DNA of 64,000 bases from Litorimonas sp965205225 (GTDB lineage: Bacteria; Pseudomonadota; Alphaproteobacteria; Caulobacterales; Maricaulaceae): NCBI GenBank assembly GCA_965205225.1, contig CBDBFZ010000003.1, positions 930,001-994,000 of the forward strand, read 5' to 3'. Below the pieces are notes generated by a model. The model was given only the letters and a program-made list of their open reading frames with translations, ran no database searches and was not told the DNA's origin. A program made the position numbers and the translations under genes. Below are positions 36,826-48,299 of the stretch, piece by piece; position 1 is the first letter of the stretch; each line of letters opens with the position of its first letter.

Positions 36826-37940
36826 CCGCCGTTACGCCAAAGCCCGAAATTTTTCATGGTTTATGACGCGAAAATTGTCTGACAGCTGATGATGGAAGAT
36901 TGCCACTCGTTTGGGATGGTTTTTTTGAAAGAGTTTCAGGATCGCATTCGCGAACTGTTTTTGGGTTGGGTAATGTCTGTTGTGCGTCACATGCTGGTGC
37001 ATAACCGCCCATAATCGTTCGATGGGGTTGAGGTGCGGACAATACGGGGGCAGCTGGATAAGGTGGATGCGGCAGTCCGGCCTTGCGAGGAATGCTCTGA
37101 CATCAGGTTCTTTGTGGTAGGCGGCGTTGTCCCAAATCACATGGATGATACGCTTATCGGGGTTGCGGACTTCGATCTTGGCAAGAAGCTGCGCGGCGCT
37201 GACCCCATTGACGGTCGTCGGCTCGACAAAAGAAGCATCGAAGGTTTCAAGGTTGAGCGCGCCATGGATATTCACCCGACCCCGCCCAGTGGTGGTCTTG
37301 ACTGCGGGGTTTGAGCCTTTCTTCACCCAGCCAAAGGCGGGTTTGGTCTGGTATTCGGGATGCACAGCATCGGCGAAATACACGGCTTTATCCGCGCCCA
37401 ACTCGATCATCAATCGCTCGTAAAGCGCGATAAAGCTGGCCTGCTTTTCGGCCGATGCGACCTTCGGTAAAGGCTTGGGTTTGCGGTATTCAAAAACCAA
37501 CCGAGCCAGCAGTTTGATACAGCCGGAATGCGAGTAACGCAGGTCGAATTCTGCGGAAATATGGGCTCTAATATCAACTGTCGAGCGGTAAAAGCGGTCA
37601 TCCAGCAGTAGCATAGTGCCGTCTCCTGATCAGGAGTCATACGGGACTGACCACCTTTCCAGCCGTTGACGGAGAGCGCTTCCCAGCCGCTTTCACGGTA
37701 GGTCTTGTACCAGCCACGGATGGTGTCATCGTCCAGATGTAGAAATTCTGAGATCCCCTGAAAGGACTTCCCGTCATCCAGCAACAGGATCGCATTTACA
37801 CGACGGGCAATGCCATGATCTTCGCGTTGAGTGCGAACACAGGCCTCAAGCTCAATGCGCTCTGTGAAGGAAAGAAAACCGGGACGGATCATGCTCACAC
37901 CTGAACCGGTTTCGGCCCAGACGTTAACCCGTCATAACTC
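36826..37940 (-). mobile_element. IS630-family element, frameshifted
   Basis: Contains a two-part IS630 transposase on the minus strand (see the CDS entry). The ends are estimated from the coding part and flanks. Clear inverted repeats could not be fixed by eye. Confidence 0.7.
36832..37892 (-). pseudogene. IS630-family transposase in two frames
   Basis: The N-terminal frame (ATG 37892) has the helix-turn-helix of IS630 (ARRVNAILLLDDGKSFQGIS, DDDTIRGWYKTYRESGWEAL) and runs to about 37616. The catalytic frame 36832-37614 follows with VYFADAVHPEYQTKPAFGWV, the second Asp in IHVIWDNAAYHKEPDVRAFL and the Glu in LPPYCPHLNPIERLWAVMHQ. The shift at 37610-37620 (cactatgctactgctgg) has no obvious slippery run. 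Some IS630 members use programmed frameshifting, so decay is likely but not certain. Confidence 0.82.
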
Positions 37941-38003
37941 GGTTGTCCCAAGACTCGGAGTATATCTAGGACAGACCCTAATTTTGTATGATTCTAATCT
38001 TAG

Positions 38004-40829
38004 CTAGAAGCCGTAGCGAACCCGGACGTACCACTGACCGCCATTGAAGCCGAACGGTGCTGTGGATGGGTAGGCAACACCGGCAACCGCACCGACGGAA
38101 GAGAAGTCGTCCAGCGGAATGTCTGCCAGTTCGTCCGGATAGTTATTCAGAAGGTTTGCAGCACCAAAACTGATCTCGGTGCCATTATCCATGGAGTAAG
38201 TGATTTCAGCATCAAAGTTCACTTCACTCCCAAGCTCAATCGGGAAGCCATTTGTCCCCAAGTGATCTTCGAAATAATCCGAGTGGAAGTTAGCTCGAAG
38301 CAATCCACGCCAATTGCCTTGCTCGTGGTTAAAGGTCACATTGCCTTTCCAGCTTGGAATATTTTCTTCCAATGATCGTGTCCGCAGATCACCGATGTCA
38401 ACAAATCGACCTCGGTTGGTGACTTCTGTATCCGTCCAGTTCGTTGCGGCGGTGATTGAGCTTGTGCCTGTACCCAGATCAAGCGGTGCTGACGCGACAA
38501 CATCGATCCCCTGTGTGCGGGTATTGAAGTTATTGGTAAAGATAACAAATGCCGACAAGTCTTCTGAGCCGGCAAAGTCAGACGCATTAAAGCCCCCAGT
38601 GCCGTTCAGGAAGTTAATCATGTTTGAGGTTTGAACACCCGGCAGAACGGAGAGACTGCAAAGCGGGTCCATGGATGCAAAAGCGAACCCTGCCGCAATC
38701 ATATCGGCGCCATTACTGTCACCGAAGCAAACCAGTTCCTTCTGGAAATCCAGACTACTGGTTGTAGCAATCCGGTCATTGAGTTTGATATTGAAATAAT
38801 CAACAGTCAGCTCAACGGGTCCGAGTTCAGCTGCAAAACCGGCGGTAAAGTTCTTGCTTTTTTCCGGTCCAAGCGTGAAGGGATCTTCACCGCGTGAGGA
38901 CCGCTGCTGATTGATAAACTGACCGGCACCGGTTGTCAGAGGTATCGTACCCACATCGGCCAGAACGCCGCCAACGAATGCCGTTGTAATGTTAATCACA
39001 TTAGCCTGACCAGCTGTCGGGGCGTGGAAACCGGTTGAATAAGTCCCGCGAACCGTAAAGTTGTCACTGAAGTCATATTTACCGCCAACTTTCCAGTCCA
39101 GCGTATCACCGAAGGAAGAATAATCTTCCCAGCGCAGAGCGGCTTGAACCGTAAAGTCTTCGGACACGTCTGCTTCGAGATCGCCATAGAATGCTATATT
39201 ATCCTGCTTGAAATTGCCTTCAGCCGCTGGAACAAATCCGCCAAAGCCGTTGGAGCTTGAAGAGAAGCCCTGACCGGTGGGAAAGGCGAGTGTCGGACCT
39301 GCGAGCGGACCGATTGCGAATGAAGCATCGTCGCCGCGTGTGATTCCAAATTCTTCCTCACGATATTCAAAACCAGCTGCTACGTTCAGATCAGATGCAA
39401 AACCGTCAACCGGGATGCCGTAACTCAGATCGATGTTGAAATTGGTATCTGTCTGTTCATAGGCACCTGGCTTAAAGTCGCGAGGTGTATTTGGACCCAA
39501 AGAGGCATTGATCGTGTTGTTGATAAAGAAATCGGTCCGGTTGTTTCCGTATGAACCACTGATGTCATACCCAAGGCCGCTACCAATATCGAACTCACCT
39601 TGGACACCGGCAACGATGGACATGTCTTGATTGTCACCACCAAAGCGAGGGACAAAGCCACCCGGCAGCATTTCGACAAATGAGAAACAGTTATCATCGG
39701 CTGTGACTTGAGCCAGAATTGTTGGGTCTGGAATAACACCATTATTTCCGGTCAATGGAATACCATCGGGACAGGCCAGACGATCTACACCAGAAAGGTT
39801 ACCGACACGGACTGATGCAACGCCGTTTGGATCGGCGCGGCCTGTCAGTGGATCAACTGTTGGACCGGCATAAACACCACCGCGATTGGTGGGGTTCCGG
39901 AAGAAAAATCCACCCTCAACCTGACGTTCGGCATAGTTACCGAATGCGTAGAGTTCGGCATTTTTCGAAAACTCAACGCCAGTGTTGATGAACAGTTTAA
40001 TATCGTCATTGACATTGGGTTGACCCCAGATTTGGACAGATTCAACGTCCGTTGTTAACGTGTTGACTGACTGATCGATAACCGCGTTGTTACCTGCAGC
40101 AACCAGTGCCGCAGCATCGTCACGGGCGATGGAACGGATTGTGTCTCGAACTTGGCCATATTCCGCCGATATATTGGCGAACGCTGTATCGCTGCCAAAA
40201 CCTACATTACCGCCAATGCGATAATTTTCACCATCACCTTCATAGGTCTGGCCGTAGCGGGCTTCGATCATTCCGCCTGTATTGGCCTCTTTAAGCTCGA
40301 AATTGATCACACCTGCGATCGCATCAGAACCATATTGTGATGACGCACCATCACGAAGAACCTGTACGTTTTTCAGAGCCAGCGCTGGAAACACTGAAAT
40401 ATCGGGGCCATGTGCTCCGTCAGCAATACCGCCGCCGAGGAATGAAATAACAGAGGCACGGTGGCGACGCTTACCGTTGACCAGGACCAATGTATTATCC
40501 GGTGACAGGCCGCGAAGATTAGCCGGACGCACAATCGTCGCCGCATCAGAAATCGGCTGTGTATTGACGTTGTATGACGGGACTGAAATGCGAAGTGCAT
40601 CCGCAATATCATTAGGGGCCTGATTCAGTAGCTCGTCCGAGCCAATAATATCAACTGGTGCAACCAAATCCTTGGCCGATCGGGCATCCCGGCGGGTACC
40701 AACGGTAATGATCTCGTCGACGACGGCAGTCTCAGCATCCTGGGCAAATGCCGACACCGCGTTATAAGCGTTAAACATGGCGGCGGATGCCGTCATTGTC
40801 AGGACTGTTGTCAATGATAATCTTCTCAT
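38004..40829 (-). CDS. TonB-dependent outer-membrane receptor
   Basis: 941 residues. A signal peptide (MRRLSLTTVLTMTASAAMFN, cleavage after AFA-QD) is followed by a short N-terminal region with a TonB-box-like VVDEIITVGTRR and a plug domain (DELLNQAPNDIADALRISVP, NTLVLVNGKRRHR, QVLRDGASSQYGSDAIAGVI). A long beta-barrel ends in the outer-membrane signature YVRVRYGF with terminal Phe. It takes up an unidentified substrate; no neighbouring transport or degradation genes help, because both flanks are insertion sequences. The gene is intact. Confidence 0.93.
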   Translation of the reverse strand: MRRLSLTTVLTMTASAAMFNAYNAVSAFAQDAETAVVDEIITVGTRRDARSAKDLVAPVDIIGSDELLNQAPNDIADALRISVPSYNVNTQPISDAATIVRPANLRGLSPDNTLVLVNGKRRHRASVISFLGGGIADGAHGPDISVFPALALKNVQVLRDGASSQYGSDAIAGVINFELKEANTGGMIEARYGQTYEGDGENYRIGGNVGFGSDTAFANISAEYGQVRDTIRSIARDDAAALVAAGNNAVIDQSVNTLTTDVESVQIWGQPNVNDDIKLFINTGVEFSKNAELYAFGNYAERQVEGGFFFRNPTNRGGVYAGPTVDPLTGRADPNGVASVRVGNLSGVDRLACPDGIPLTGNNGVIPDPTILAQVTADDNCFSFVEMLPGGFVPRFGGDNQDMSIVAGVQGEFDIGSGLGYDISGSYGNNRTDFFINNTINASLGPNTPRDFKPGAYEQTDTNFNIDLSYGIPVDGFASDLNVAAGFEYREEEFGITRGDDASFAIGPLAGPTLAFPTGQGFSSSSNGFGGFVPAAEGNFKQDNIAFYGDLEADVSEDFTVQAALRWEDYSSFGDTLDWKVGGKYDFSDNFTVRGTYSTGFHAPTAGQANVINITTAFVGGVLADVGTIPLTTGAGQFINQQRSSRGEDPFTLGPEKSKNFTAGFAAELGPVELTVDYFNIKLNDRIATTSSLDFQKELVCFGDSNGADMIAAGFAFASMDPLCSLSVLPGVQTSNMINFLNGTGGFNASDFAGSEDLSAFVIFTNNFNTRTQGIDVVASAPLDLGTGTSSITAATNWTDTEVTNRGRFVDIGDLRTRSLEENIPSWKGNVTFNHEQGNWRGLLRANFHSDYFEDHLGTNGFPIELGSEVNFDAEITYSMDNGTEISFGAANLLNNYPDELADIPLDDFSSVGAVAGVAYPSTAPFGFNGGQWYVRVRYGF

Positions 40830-41023
40830 GGATCTTCGCTCAGGGTTATTTTATAAAATTGACGCTGCATTAGATATAAAATCTAACTGTTCATGCAAGA
40901 GGGATTCGGTGTAAACTTTCGAAAAATATGCTTTTTTACATATTGTTGCAAATTTAACACAAATTTGGTGCGTTTCGTAACTTTCGGGTAATAGTTGAAT
41001 AATCGGGCTAATTTTACAAGAGT
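40830..41023. promoter_or_regulatory. Divergent AT-rich promoter region, TonB receptor / GNAT gene
   Basis: A 194-bp AT-rich spacer between two divergent starts. It contains ttgacg...tataaa-like elements (40859-40880) and poly-T/A tracts around 40930-40960. Neither a specific operator nor a transcription start can be assigned by eye. Confidence 0.5.
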
Positions 41024-41563
41024 ATGAACAACTTAATTGAACTTAGAATAGTTCTGGCCCGGTCGGAGGATATTCCGGCGATTCAGGCCCTGATGGATCT
41101 ATCCATCGTCGAACTGCAAAAAGCCTATCTGACTCCCGAGCAGATCGAGGCGTCTTTTACCGGCATGGGGCTGGATACGCAGCTGATCGAGGATCAAACC
41201 TATTTTTGCGTCTGGGCAGACAAGATACTGTCCGGATGTGGGGGCTGGTCTTTCCGGGCGACGCTGCATGGCGGTGATCACAGTGCCAATCGGGATAAGA
41301 CTCCTCTTGACCCTGAAACCGACCGGGCCCGCATTCGCGCGATGTACACCCATCCGGATTACGTGCATCGCGGCATTGGACGCATGATTATAACCGCGTC
41401 TGAACAAGCCGCTAAGGCGGCCGGATTCAAGGCGCTGGAAATGGCGGCGACTCTGGCCGGGCGGAATTTTTATCTCAAATGCGGTTATGAGATCGAAAGC
41501 GAATGGGATGATGTGCACGGCCCCGTGCCGGTCCCGCTGCTGACAATGGTCAAAAACATCTAA
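41024..41563 (+). CDS. GNAT-family N-acetyltransferase
   Basis: 179 residues. The acetyl-CoA binding motif A is RIRAMYTHPDYVHRGIGRMI (R/Q-x-x-G-x-G/A type: H-R-G-I-G-R). It is followed by motif B with ALEMAATLAGRNFYLKCGYE. The N-terminal LRIVLARSEDIPAIQALMDL is a typical GNAT start. The substrate is not predictable. It is a lone gene between the TonB receptor and IS debris. Confidence 0.88.
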   Translation: MNNLIELRIVLARSEDIPAIQALMDLSIVELQKAYLTPEQIEASFTGMGLDTQLIEDQTYFCVWADKILSGCGGWSFRATLHGGDHSANRDKTPLDPETDRARIRAMYTHPDYVHRGIGRMIITASEQAAKAAGFKALEMAATLAGRNFYLKCGYEIESEWDDVHGPVPVPLLTMVKNI

Positions 41564-41637
41564 GGAAATATCATGGCTTTGGAACTACGTTCCAATTGTG
41601 AATTGTATCACCGCGATCTGCTCCCTTGCTCCCGCTA

Positions 41638-41924
41638 AAACCCCGACCTCAACCCAGAGATAATACCGCCGTTTGACCCGGTCGGAACGCCCGGACCGTT
41701 CGGGTCAAACGCGCCAACACCCGCCCGAACGGGCCATCCACAACACAGCATCAATGAAAAACCTGTTGGGCGTCGCAACCCCATTTCCCTGCGTTCCCAC
41801 AAGGCCAATAAGGCTTTAAACGGGTCCATTATTTATCCGTAAGTTCCTGATAACCAGACATATGTGCGCTCCTGACAAAATGAAGGAACATTATAGAAAA
41901 TAAAAGTCAATTCTTCACTACCAC
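41638..41924 (-). pseudogene. IS427-group IS, 5' end fragment
   Basis: Matches the start of the IS427-group transposase and its inverted repeat (ttcttcactaccac, then CTAG at 41925). It encodes only the N-terminal part of the first frame, with several base changes and small deletions. The 3' half is gone. Confidence 0.8.
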
Positions 41925-41929
41925 CTAGG

Positions 41930-42870
41930 ACAGACCCTTAAACTAATCCATTTCTTTCCTGGTCTCGGGGGCTCTGCCATCCAGATGCCCTGCAGCTCGG
42001 CCCTGGCCTTCTCGCGCAGGGACGTTGGCAGCGCTCCGGTCACATTGGCAGTCTTGTGAACCCAACACTGTTGCTCGCGGGTCTCGGGGAAGACATCTTG
42101 CAAGGCGGTACAGAACCCAAATGCGCCATCGCCGACACTCTAGCTCGGGTGATAGCTTCAGGCCGCGCTTCTTCGGCCCTTTCAGAAGGCTGCGCCAGCT
42201 ATCCGCATTCTCAAAGAACCCATCCATGATGGTCGGAACCTCCGTCTCGCTTTACGCGTTCCGCAGCGATAACCACCAACATACATTGACAATCGCCATC
42301 TAGGCGCGGCGTGAAGTAGACATGGTCGGCCCAGATGTAGACGTAACATTTGCCCTTGAGATTGCGCTTGCGCCAGGCCTCTTATTCGTCCCACCACGCG
42401 GTTTTCAACCGCGCGATGGTCGAGGACGATAAGCCCTCGGCATTCGGACCCGGGAGAGCCGCCTGCGCCTCGCTGAAGTCCCCGTTGAGATGCCCTTCCA
42501 ATAAAGCCAGAGCCGCAGCGCCTCGACCGACTTCGCCTTGCGCAGGTAGGGCGGAACCAACGACGAGTGGAACTTGATCTTGCTGTCACCTGAAGTCACG
42601 CTTCGGTCTCGGACGCGCGGCACTTTACCGACCCCACTCATCACTTCACGCTCCGGAAGAAAACCGTGGCGCACCAGACGCTGACGCCTTTCTGCGTCCA
42701 GCCGGTGAACCTGATCAGTGATGAAGCCGTAAACCTCCGCCTGGATCACCTCGGTCAGCGGATCAGGTGAAAATTGTGATGGCTGTTCAAATGGAACAAC
42801 GGTAAATTTGGCCGTGGTGGCATAGCTTTTTCTCTCCGAGAACCGGCGGCGTGTGAACAACGCCATGATA
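41930..42870 (-). pseudogene. IS256-family (Mutator-type) transposase remnant
   Basis: Minus-strand pieces in several frames match IS256 transposases: PLTEVIQAEVYGFITDQVHR, RLVRHGFLPEREV, KVPRVRDRSVTSGDSKIKFH, VPPYLRKAKSVEALRLWLYW, and near the end SWRSLLKGPKKRGLKLSPEL and VFPETREQQCWVHKTANVTG. Multiple frameshifts break it, and the C-terminal quarter is missing beyond 41930. The ctaggacagaccct at its end recurs at 37968, suggesting a shared IS terminus. Confidence 0.82.
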
Positions 42871-43044
42871 TGCCGCACACTTCAGGCCATCACAAACTTT
42901 TAGATATATCTCGCCTGCAGGTGGTTTTATTATATTTGTCCGCGGTATCGTGACCGCTGAGGGGCGGCCATGCTTAAACTTGGAGGCCTCTAAAAACCAT
43001 GCATTTTGTGGTGTGATCTGATTTACTGGTTTTGGGAGGATTTT

Positions 43045-44159
43045 ATGATGCACGCGCCTGGATTGTTTGACTTGTCGGATCATCTTGCTCGCTTATCGGC
43101 GACAGGTGATCCGCTTGAAGCGCTAGAGTGTCATGTGGACTTTGAGGCTTTCCGAACTGTTCTGATGGAAGCCCTCGGTTATGGGGTTCGCGCCAAGGGC
43201 GGTCGGCCACCCTATGATCCGGTCACGATGTTCAAGGTGCTTGTTCTGGCGTCGATGCACAATCTGAGTGATGAAGGGATGGAATTTCTGATCCGGGATC
43301 GTTTAAGTTGGCTGCGGTTTCTGAGGTTTGAGATCGGTGAACCGACCCCGGACCAAAAGACGATTTGGCTGTTCCGTGAAAAGCTGACCCAGGAAAAGCT
43401 GACCCAGTCTGGTGCTTTCAAATCTCTGTTTGCCGCTTTTGAAGAGCAACTCTGCAAGCGCGGCTACAAACCCACGGGAGGTCAGATCGTGGATGCCACT
43501 TTGGTGTCAGCGCCGCGCCAACGGATGAAGAAAGAAGAGAAAGAGCGGGCCAGGGCGGGTGAAAGCGCGTCCGCTATCTGGCCTGATGATCCTGCCAGGG
43601 CCGCACAGAAAGACACAGACGCACGAGCGGTGGTCAGCTATTCCAGGGCGCGAAAGACCGCAGAAGGGGAACAGGACGCAGGCCTTGTCGACATTTCCAT
43701 CCCTCACTTTGGGTACAAGAACCATATCAGTATTGACCGGAAATGGCGCTTTGTCCGGGGAGAGACCTGTACCCATGCGGCCCGCTATGATGGGCACGAA
43801 CTGACATCGGTTCTGGATGCCACCAACAGCTCAAAGTCTGTTTGGGCGGATACAGCTTATCGCTCAGCCAAAAACGAAGCCTGGCTGAAAGCGCAGGGCT
43901 ATCGTTCAAACATCCATCGAAAGAAGCCCCGCGGTAAACCGATGGCAAAGCACATTCGGCGCGGCAATGCGACCCGCTCCTCCATCCGTGCCTGTGTTGA
44001 ACATGTGTTCGGATATGAGAAAGGGCCGATGGCGATCACGATCCGCTCAATCGGCCAGGCGCTCAATCGGCCAGGGCCGCGGGCCGGATCACCATGGCCA
44101 AGCTAAGCTACAACTTCCGCTGCCTCGTTTTCCATGAGCGACGACAGCCCATAGCCTGA
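43045..44159 (+). pseudogene. IS5-family transposase, near-intact with a 3' frameshift
   Basis: From ATG 43045 (GGGAGGA just upstream) the frame runs 354 codons: MHAPGLFDLSDHLARLSATG, GGRPPYDPVTMFKVLVLASM, TPDQKTIWLFREKL, GLVDISIPHFGYKNHISIDR, VWADTAYRSAKNEAWLKAQG and SIRACVEHVFGYEKGPMAIT. The last part goes out of frame at a 16-bp tandem duplication (44044-44075). The natural ending GRITMAKLSYNFRCLVFHER, then stop, is found in another frame up to 44159. It is a sister of the decayed copy at 31629-32525. Confidence 0.85.
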
Positions 44160-44437
44160 TTCTGTTCAAAATCCGGATCCCCCCGCTTATGCAGGCCAAA
44201 ATCATGCCAAAATACGCCTGTGGACACGCATTCGTCACTCTATGAAGCCTGACCTGAGAGCCGATTATAAAATTCGCCTCTATACTGGCCCAAAAAACCC
44301 GTTCTTCGAGGTGTCCACTTTTCGAGTACCGTCAAGAAATTCGGAAAGCGGGTATTGTGGATGGCTCCTGTTCTCGGCGATTAGATTCGCCATAATGTAG
44401 TATCTATCACAATGCTGCGAACGAAGGAGCAATCCAC

Positions 44438-45177
44438 ATGCGTATTACAACAATCGGAATAGACTTAGCCAAGAACATTTTTCAGGTTCACGGCGTAACA
44501 AAGATGGGGTTATTGCCTTTAACAAATCCTTGCACCGGGCGCAGATGCTACCTACCGTTCTTCTCAAAGTTAAACCCTTGCCTTATCGGCACAGAGGCCT
44601 GTAGCAGTGCACATTACTGGGGCCGTGAGGTGATGGTCGGACAATGGACACAGCTATCTAATACGACATCCGCAGGGGACTGGATCATATACGCCGCTTC
44701 GCTGAAGATATGGAAAGAGATATTTATCCAGACCTGCCAGATGTTACGCTGGGCATTATCCGGTCTCTGTGTCGGTAACTTCTGTCTCTGAATGTGCATA
44801 TCGCTGAGATGGGCAAGGCTATTGCAAAGGTTGCGAGGACTGACCATCGTATCAAGCTGTTGCAAACCATCTCCGGCATTGACCCCATTAATGCGTCGGC
44901 TATGGTGGCGACCATTGGGAGTGCGAATCAGTTTAAGAACGGGCGTGATCTTGCCGCATGGGTAGGACTGACACCGCTCAATAAATCCAGCGGTGGGAAA
45001 GGGAGGCTTGGCAAAATATCGCGTATGGGCGACCGATATTTACGCCAACTTCTTGTCGTTGGTATGTCATCACGGGTGCGAACAGCCCGTATCATCTGGG
45101 CGATACTGACAAAGAACGAGCCTACGCGCCAAGAAAGGCAGCATAAGAACATCAAACCGAAACTAGCAAAGGAGTAA
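44438..45177 (+). pseudogene. IS110-family transposase, internally deleted
   Basis: The N-terminal DEDD domain starts MRITTIGIDLAKNIFQVHGV and shows LIGTEACSSAHYWGREV. The middle is corrupted and shortened around 44640-44790. The C-terminal Transposase_20 domain is recognisable from 44794: LLQTISGIDPINASAMVATI, AAWVGLTPLNKSSGGKGRLG, SRMGDRYLRQLLVVG. Total length is well below the family's usual 320-400 residues. Confidence 0.85.
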
Positions 45178-45417
45178 GAGCAATCAGTTTACAAGGACGA
45201 CGAGAGTAATGGCGAACCGGTTAGATCGGGAGCGAGGATAAACCGTCTAATGTCCAGGACATAAAAAGTTCAATAAGCGTAATGGACCTTGGCTTGCGAA
45301 AACCATCAGGGCCAGCGGTCAGTGATCGCTCTAACAGGCCGGACAAAGGACCGTATCTAACCGAAGTCAACATCAATCAAATTAAGCCTTGCAAAGTGGG
45401 AGCCACCCACACAGAAC

Positions 45418-46509
45418 ATGAGTATTCTATCCGGCATAAAAATCATTGAGATTGAGGGAATAGGGCCTGCGCCCTTTTGCGGCATGCATTTAGCTGACAT
45501 GGGGGCTGATGTTGTCGTCATCGAGCGACCAGGTCCACCGGCTTTCGGTGATAGCGGCGATACGACTATTACGAAACGCAGAAAACGTATCGTAAAACTA
45601 AATCTCAAGGATGCTAACGACAAGAAACAGCTATTGGAACTTATTAATTATGCTGACGGCCTTATTGAAGGCATGCGCCCAGGCGTGATGGAACGCTTGG
45701 GTCTTGGCCCTGATATTTGCCATACTATTAATCTGAAATTGGCCTATGGTCGGGTCACGGGGTGGGGACAAGATGGGCCTTTAGCCCACGCCGCCGGCCA
45801 TGATATCAACTACAATGCCTTGTCCGGCGCTCTTTGGTATTCTGGGAAACCGGGGGATCCACCCTTTGCAACGCCGACCTTAATCGGGGATATTGCCGGG
45901 GGAGCTCTATATCTCACAATTGGAATGCTCGGAACCATTCTTCATGCTCAACAAACTGGTAAGGGTGATGTCATTGATGCCGCCATGGTCGATGGTTCCG
46001 CACATATGATGAATCTGATTCTGTCCCTGAAGGCCGCTGGCGGCGTAAGCTATGAACGAGGTAAAAGTGTTTTGGATGGGCCGCATTGGTTTGATACATA
46101 TGAGTGCTCGTGCGGGGGGTTCATCTCTATAGGTTCTCTTGAACCTCAATTTTATGCTCTTCTGCTAAAACACCTAAAATTATCAGATGACCTGGATTTC
46201 AGAGATCAAATGAATGCTGATAAGTGGCCGACTCAGAAAAAACGGCTTTCGGAAATATTTAAAACCAAATCCCGCGATGAGTGGTCAGCCATCATGGAAG
46301 GGACAGACATTTGTTTTGCTCCGGTTCTTCATCCCGGGGAAGCCGCTAGGCATCCACACATGAAACATCGTCAGATTTATCAAACCTTAAATGGAAACAT
46401 TGAGGCCGCACCTGCACCAAGGTTTTTAAATCATCATGATAATCCAATCAGGCAAAACTCGATAAACACAAACGTCAATCAAATACTGCACGATTGGCAA
46501 AGCGAATAA
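45418..46509 (+). CDS. CaiB/BaiF family III CoA-transferase (alpha-methylacyl-CoA racemase-like)
   Basis: 363 residues, intact. Features of the alpha-methylacyl-CoA racemase branch are GPAPFCGMHLADMGADVVVI, ADGLIEGMRPGVMERLGLGP, YGRVTGWGQDGPLAHAAGHD with the catalytic His of GHDINYNALSG, and DVIDAAMVDGSAHMM with an Asp. The racemase moves a proton at the alpha carbon of 2-methylacyl-CoA thioesters; a CoA-transfer reaction remains possible. It stands alone among IS pieces and appears more AT-rich than the housekeeping genes, suggesting transfer or a rescued genomic fragment. Confidence 0.88.
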   Translation: MSILSGIKIIEIEGIGPAPFCGMHLADMGADVVVIERPGPPAFGDSGDTTITKRRKRIVKLNLKDANDKKQLLELINYADGLIEGMRPGVMERLGLGPDICHTINLKLAYGRVTGWGQDGPLAHAAGHDINYNALSGALWYSGKPGDPPFATPTLIGDIAGGALYLTIGMLGTILHAQQTGKGDVIDAAMVDGSAHMMNLILSLKAAGGVSYERGKSVLDGPHWFDTYECSCGGFISIGSLEPQFYALLLKHLKLSDDLDFRDQMNADKWPTQKKRLSEIFKTKSRDEWSAIMEGTDICFAPVLHPGEAARHPHMKHRQIYQTLNGNIEAAPAPRFLNHHDNPIRQNSINTNVNQILHDWQSE

Positions 46510-46762
46510 AATTTCGTGCGTTTTGAACTAAATGGGAGGTATTGTCAGGGGAAACTAGCCAAGCTGCATCGTGCTGACAGACTTTCGATCAACCCAAAGT
46601 CGGATACTCTCGTGGCAGACATCGATTCCGCGTTCATGAGGTAAGTCTTCGACGGTTCGAAATTATAACGGAAACATGACATACATCATTACGGCCAGTT
46701 GGAGGATCGCTCGAGAAGTTTTTCAATAGCGGAACGGGTTTTGGCTCATGCAGAGACCCTAG

Positions 46763-47512
46763 GTCGTAGAGAAGAATTAATCATTTGAGCCAGATTTTGA
46801 TAGCTGCGATATAGACGAAGCCTATATAGTTTTGGATATGCTTGTCATATCGCGTAGCCACACGCCGGAACTGTTTGAGATAGCCAAAGAAACGCTCGAC
46901 AATATTACGTTCCTTATACAAAGCCATATCAGTTTGCCTTGGCTTGCGCGCATTTTTCCGGGACGGAATAAACGGGCATAGCCCCGCTCTCATTCACCGC
47001 GTCTATAACGCACCGGCCATCATAGCCCTTATCCGCCAAGACATGATCCGCCTTAAACCCTGCCAATAAGGCGGCGGCTTGCGTCATTTCGCTACAATGC
47101 CCGCCCGTTGCTATCAGGCGCAGAGCTAAACCCAATGCATCTGTCAGCCCATGTATTTTTGTCGTCAGGCCGCCCTTGGAACGTCCCCCCCTGGAACGCC
47201 CCAATGCGTGGGCATCAGGCCCCCTTTTTTATGCCGCGCCCCGGCCGCTTGGGCATGCGCCCGCACAATTGTGGCATCCATCATCAGCCACTCTTGATCA
47301 GCGTGAGTGCGCAAGGCCTTAAAGACATCTTCTAAAACCCCGGCCTCAACCCAGAGATAATAACGCCGTTTGACACTGTCAAAACGCCCGAACCGTTCGG
47401 GTAAATCGCGCCAACGCCCGCCCGAACGGGCCATCCGCAACAAAGCATCAATGAAAAGCCTGTTATTGGCGTTGCGACCCGGTTTCCCTGTGCTCCCATA
47501 AGGCAAATAAGG
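46763..47512 (-). mobile_element. IS427-group IS copy 2, truncated and frameshifted
   Basis: The left inverted repeat (gtcgtagagaagaattaa at 46763) follows CTAG (46759-46762). The transposase is nearly identical to copy 1, but an extra A (cggaataaacggg near 46970) breaks the catalytic frame. The junction run is A6 rather than A5. The 5' end is lost at 47512, where an IS1595-family element begins. It is not functional. Confidence 0.87.
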
Positions 47513-47566
47513 CTTGGGTCATGCCTAGTTGATTGGCTCCGCATAGGATCTAAGTCACTGTATGCA

Positions 47567-48284
47567 ATGAAAATCATCACTCAAAAGGTTCGCATCTGTC
47601 CGAGCGCAAAATTCGGGGGGGGCGTTCGCTGCTTCGCCGCTGATCTGACAGCCCTGCAAACAGCCCAACTGACAGGGCTTAACCGTAACACCATCAACCG
47701 GATCTACCGCGCTCTTCGCGAACGCATCCATTGGGCCTGCGAGGCGGACAGACCCTTCTTCGGCGTGGTCGAGGTTGATGAAAGCTATTTCGGCGCAACC
47801 CGCGTCAAGGGCAAACGCGGGCGCGGGGCCTATGGCAAGACCACCCTGTTTGGCATCTACGAACGGGCCGGGCGGGTCTATACCGAGATCGTGCCAGACT
47901 GCTCCAGAGCCACCCTACAGGGGATTATCCGGGGTAGGGTTAACCCGTCTTCCATCATCAACTCCGATGGCTGGCGCGGCTATAACGGACTGGTCGATAT
48001 AGGCTATGGTCATTATCGGGTAGATCATTCCAGGGACGAGTTCGTCAATGGCCCAACCCACATCAACGGCATCGAAGGCTTCTGGGGGCTGGCCAAGGTG
48101 CGTCTAGCGAAGTTTAAGGGCGTTCCAAAACACACCTTTCATCTACACCTGAAGGAACCGAAAATGGCACTATAATCACAGGCTTGAAGACAAGTCCAAA
48201 ACCTTGTTACGATACCTCAGGAAAAACCCAACCAATGTTCCCCGTCATCGCCTATTTGACCAAGTTAAGTTTTTGAGGATGTGA
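47567..48284 (+). pseudogene. IS1595-family (ISPna2/IS1016-like) transposase, late frameshift
   Basis: The frame from ATG 47567 encodes LTGLNRNTINRIYRALRERI, GVVEVDESYFGATRVKGKRG, the catalytic region INSDGWRGYNGLVDIGYGHY and HINGIEGFWGLAKVRLAKFK. An extra A near 48166 (gaaaatggc) ends it early at 48175. The true C-terminus (WHYNHRLEDKSKTLLRYLRK and on to 48284) lies in another frame. The left end gggtcatgcctagttgattgg at 47515 is the probable IS terminus. Confidence 0.85.
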
Positions 48285-48299
48285 TTGTTTTGGTGTCAT

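Noticed and set aside
36735..36830. A possible Rhs-tip toxin or immunity gene after the Rhs core
   Set aside because: The frame stops about 25 residues after the core, and no ORF of sensible length follows before the IS630 element.
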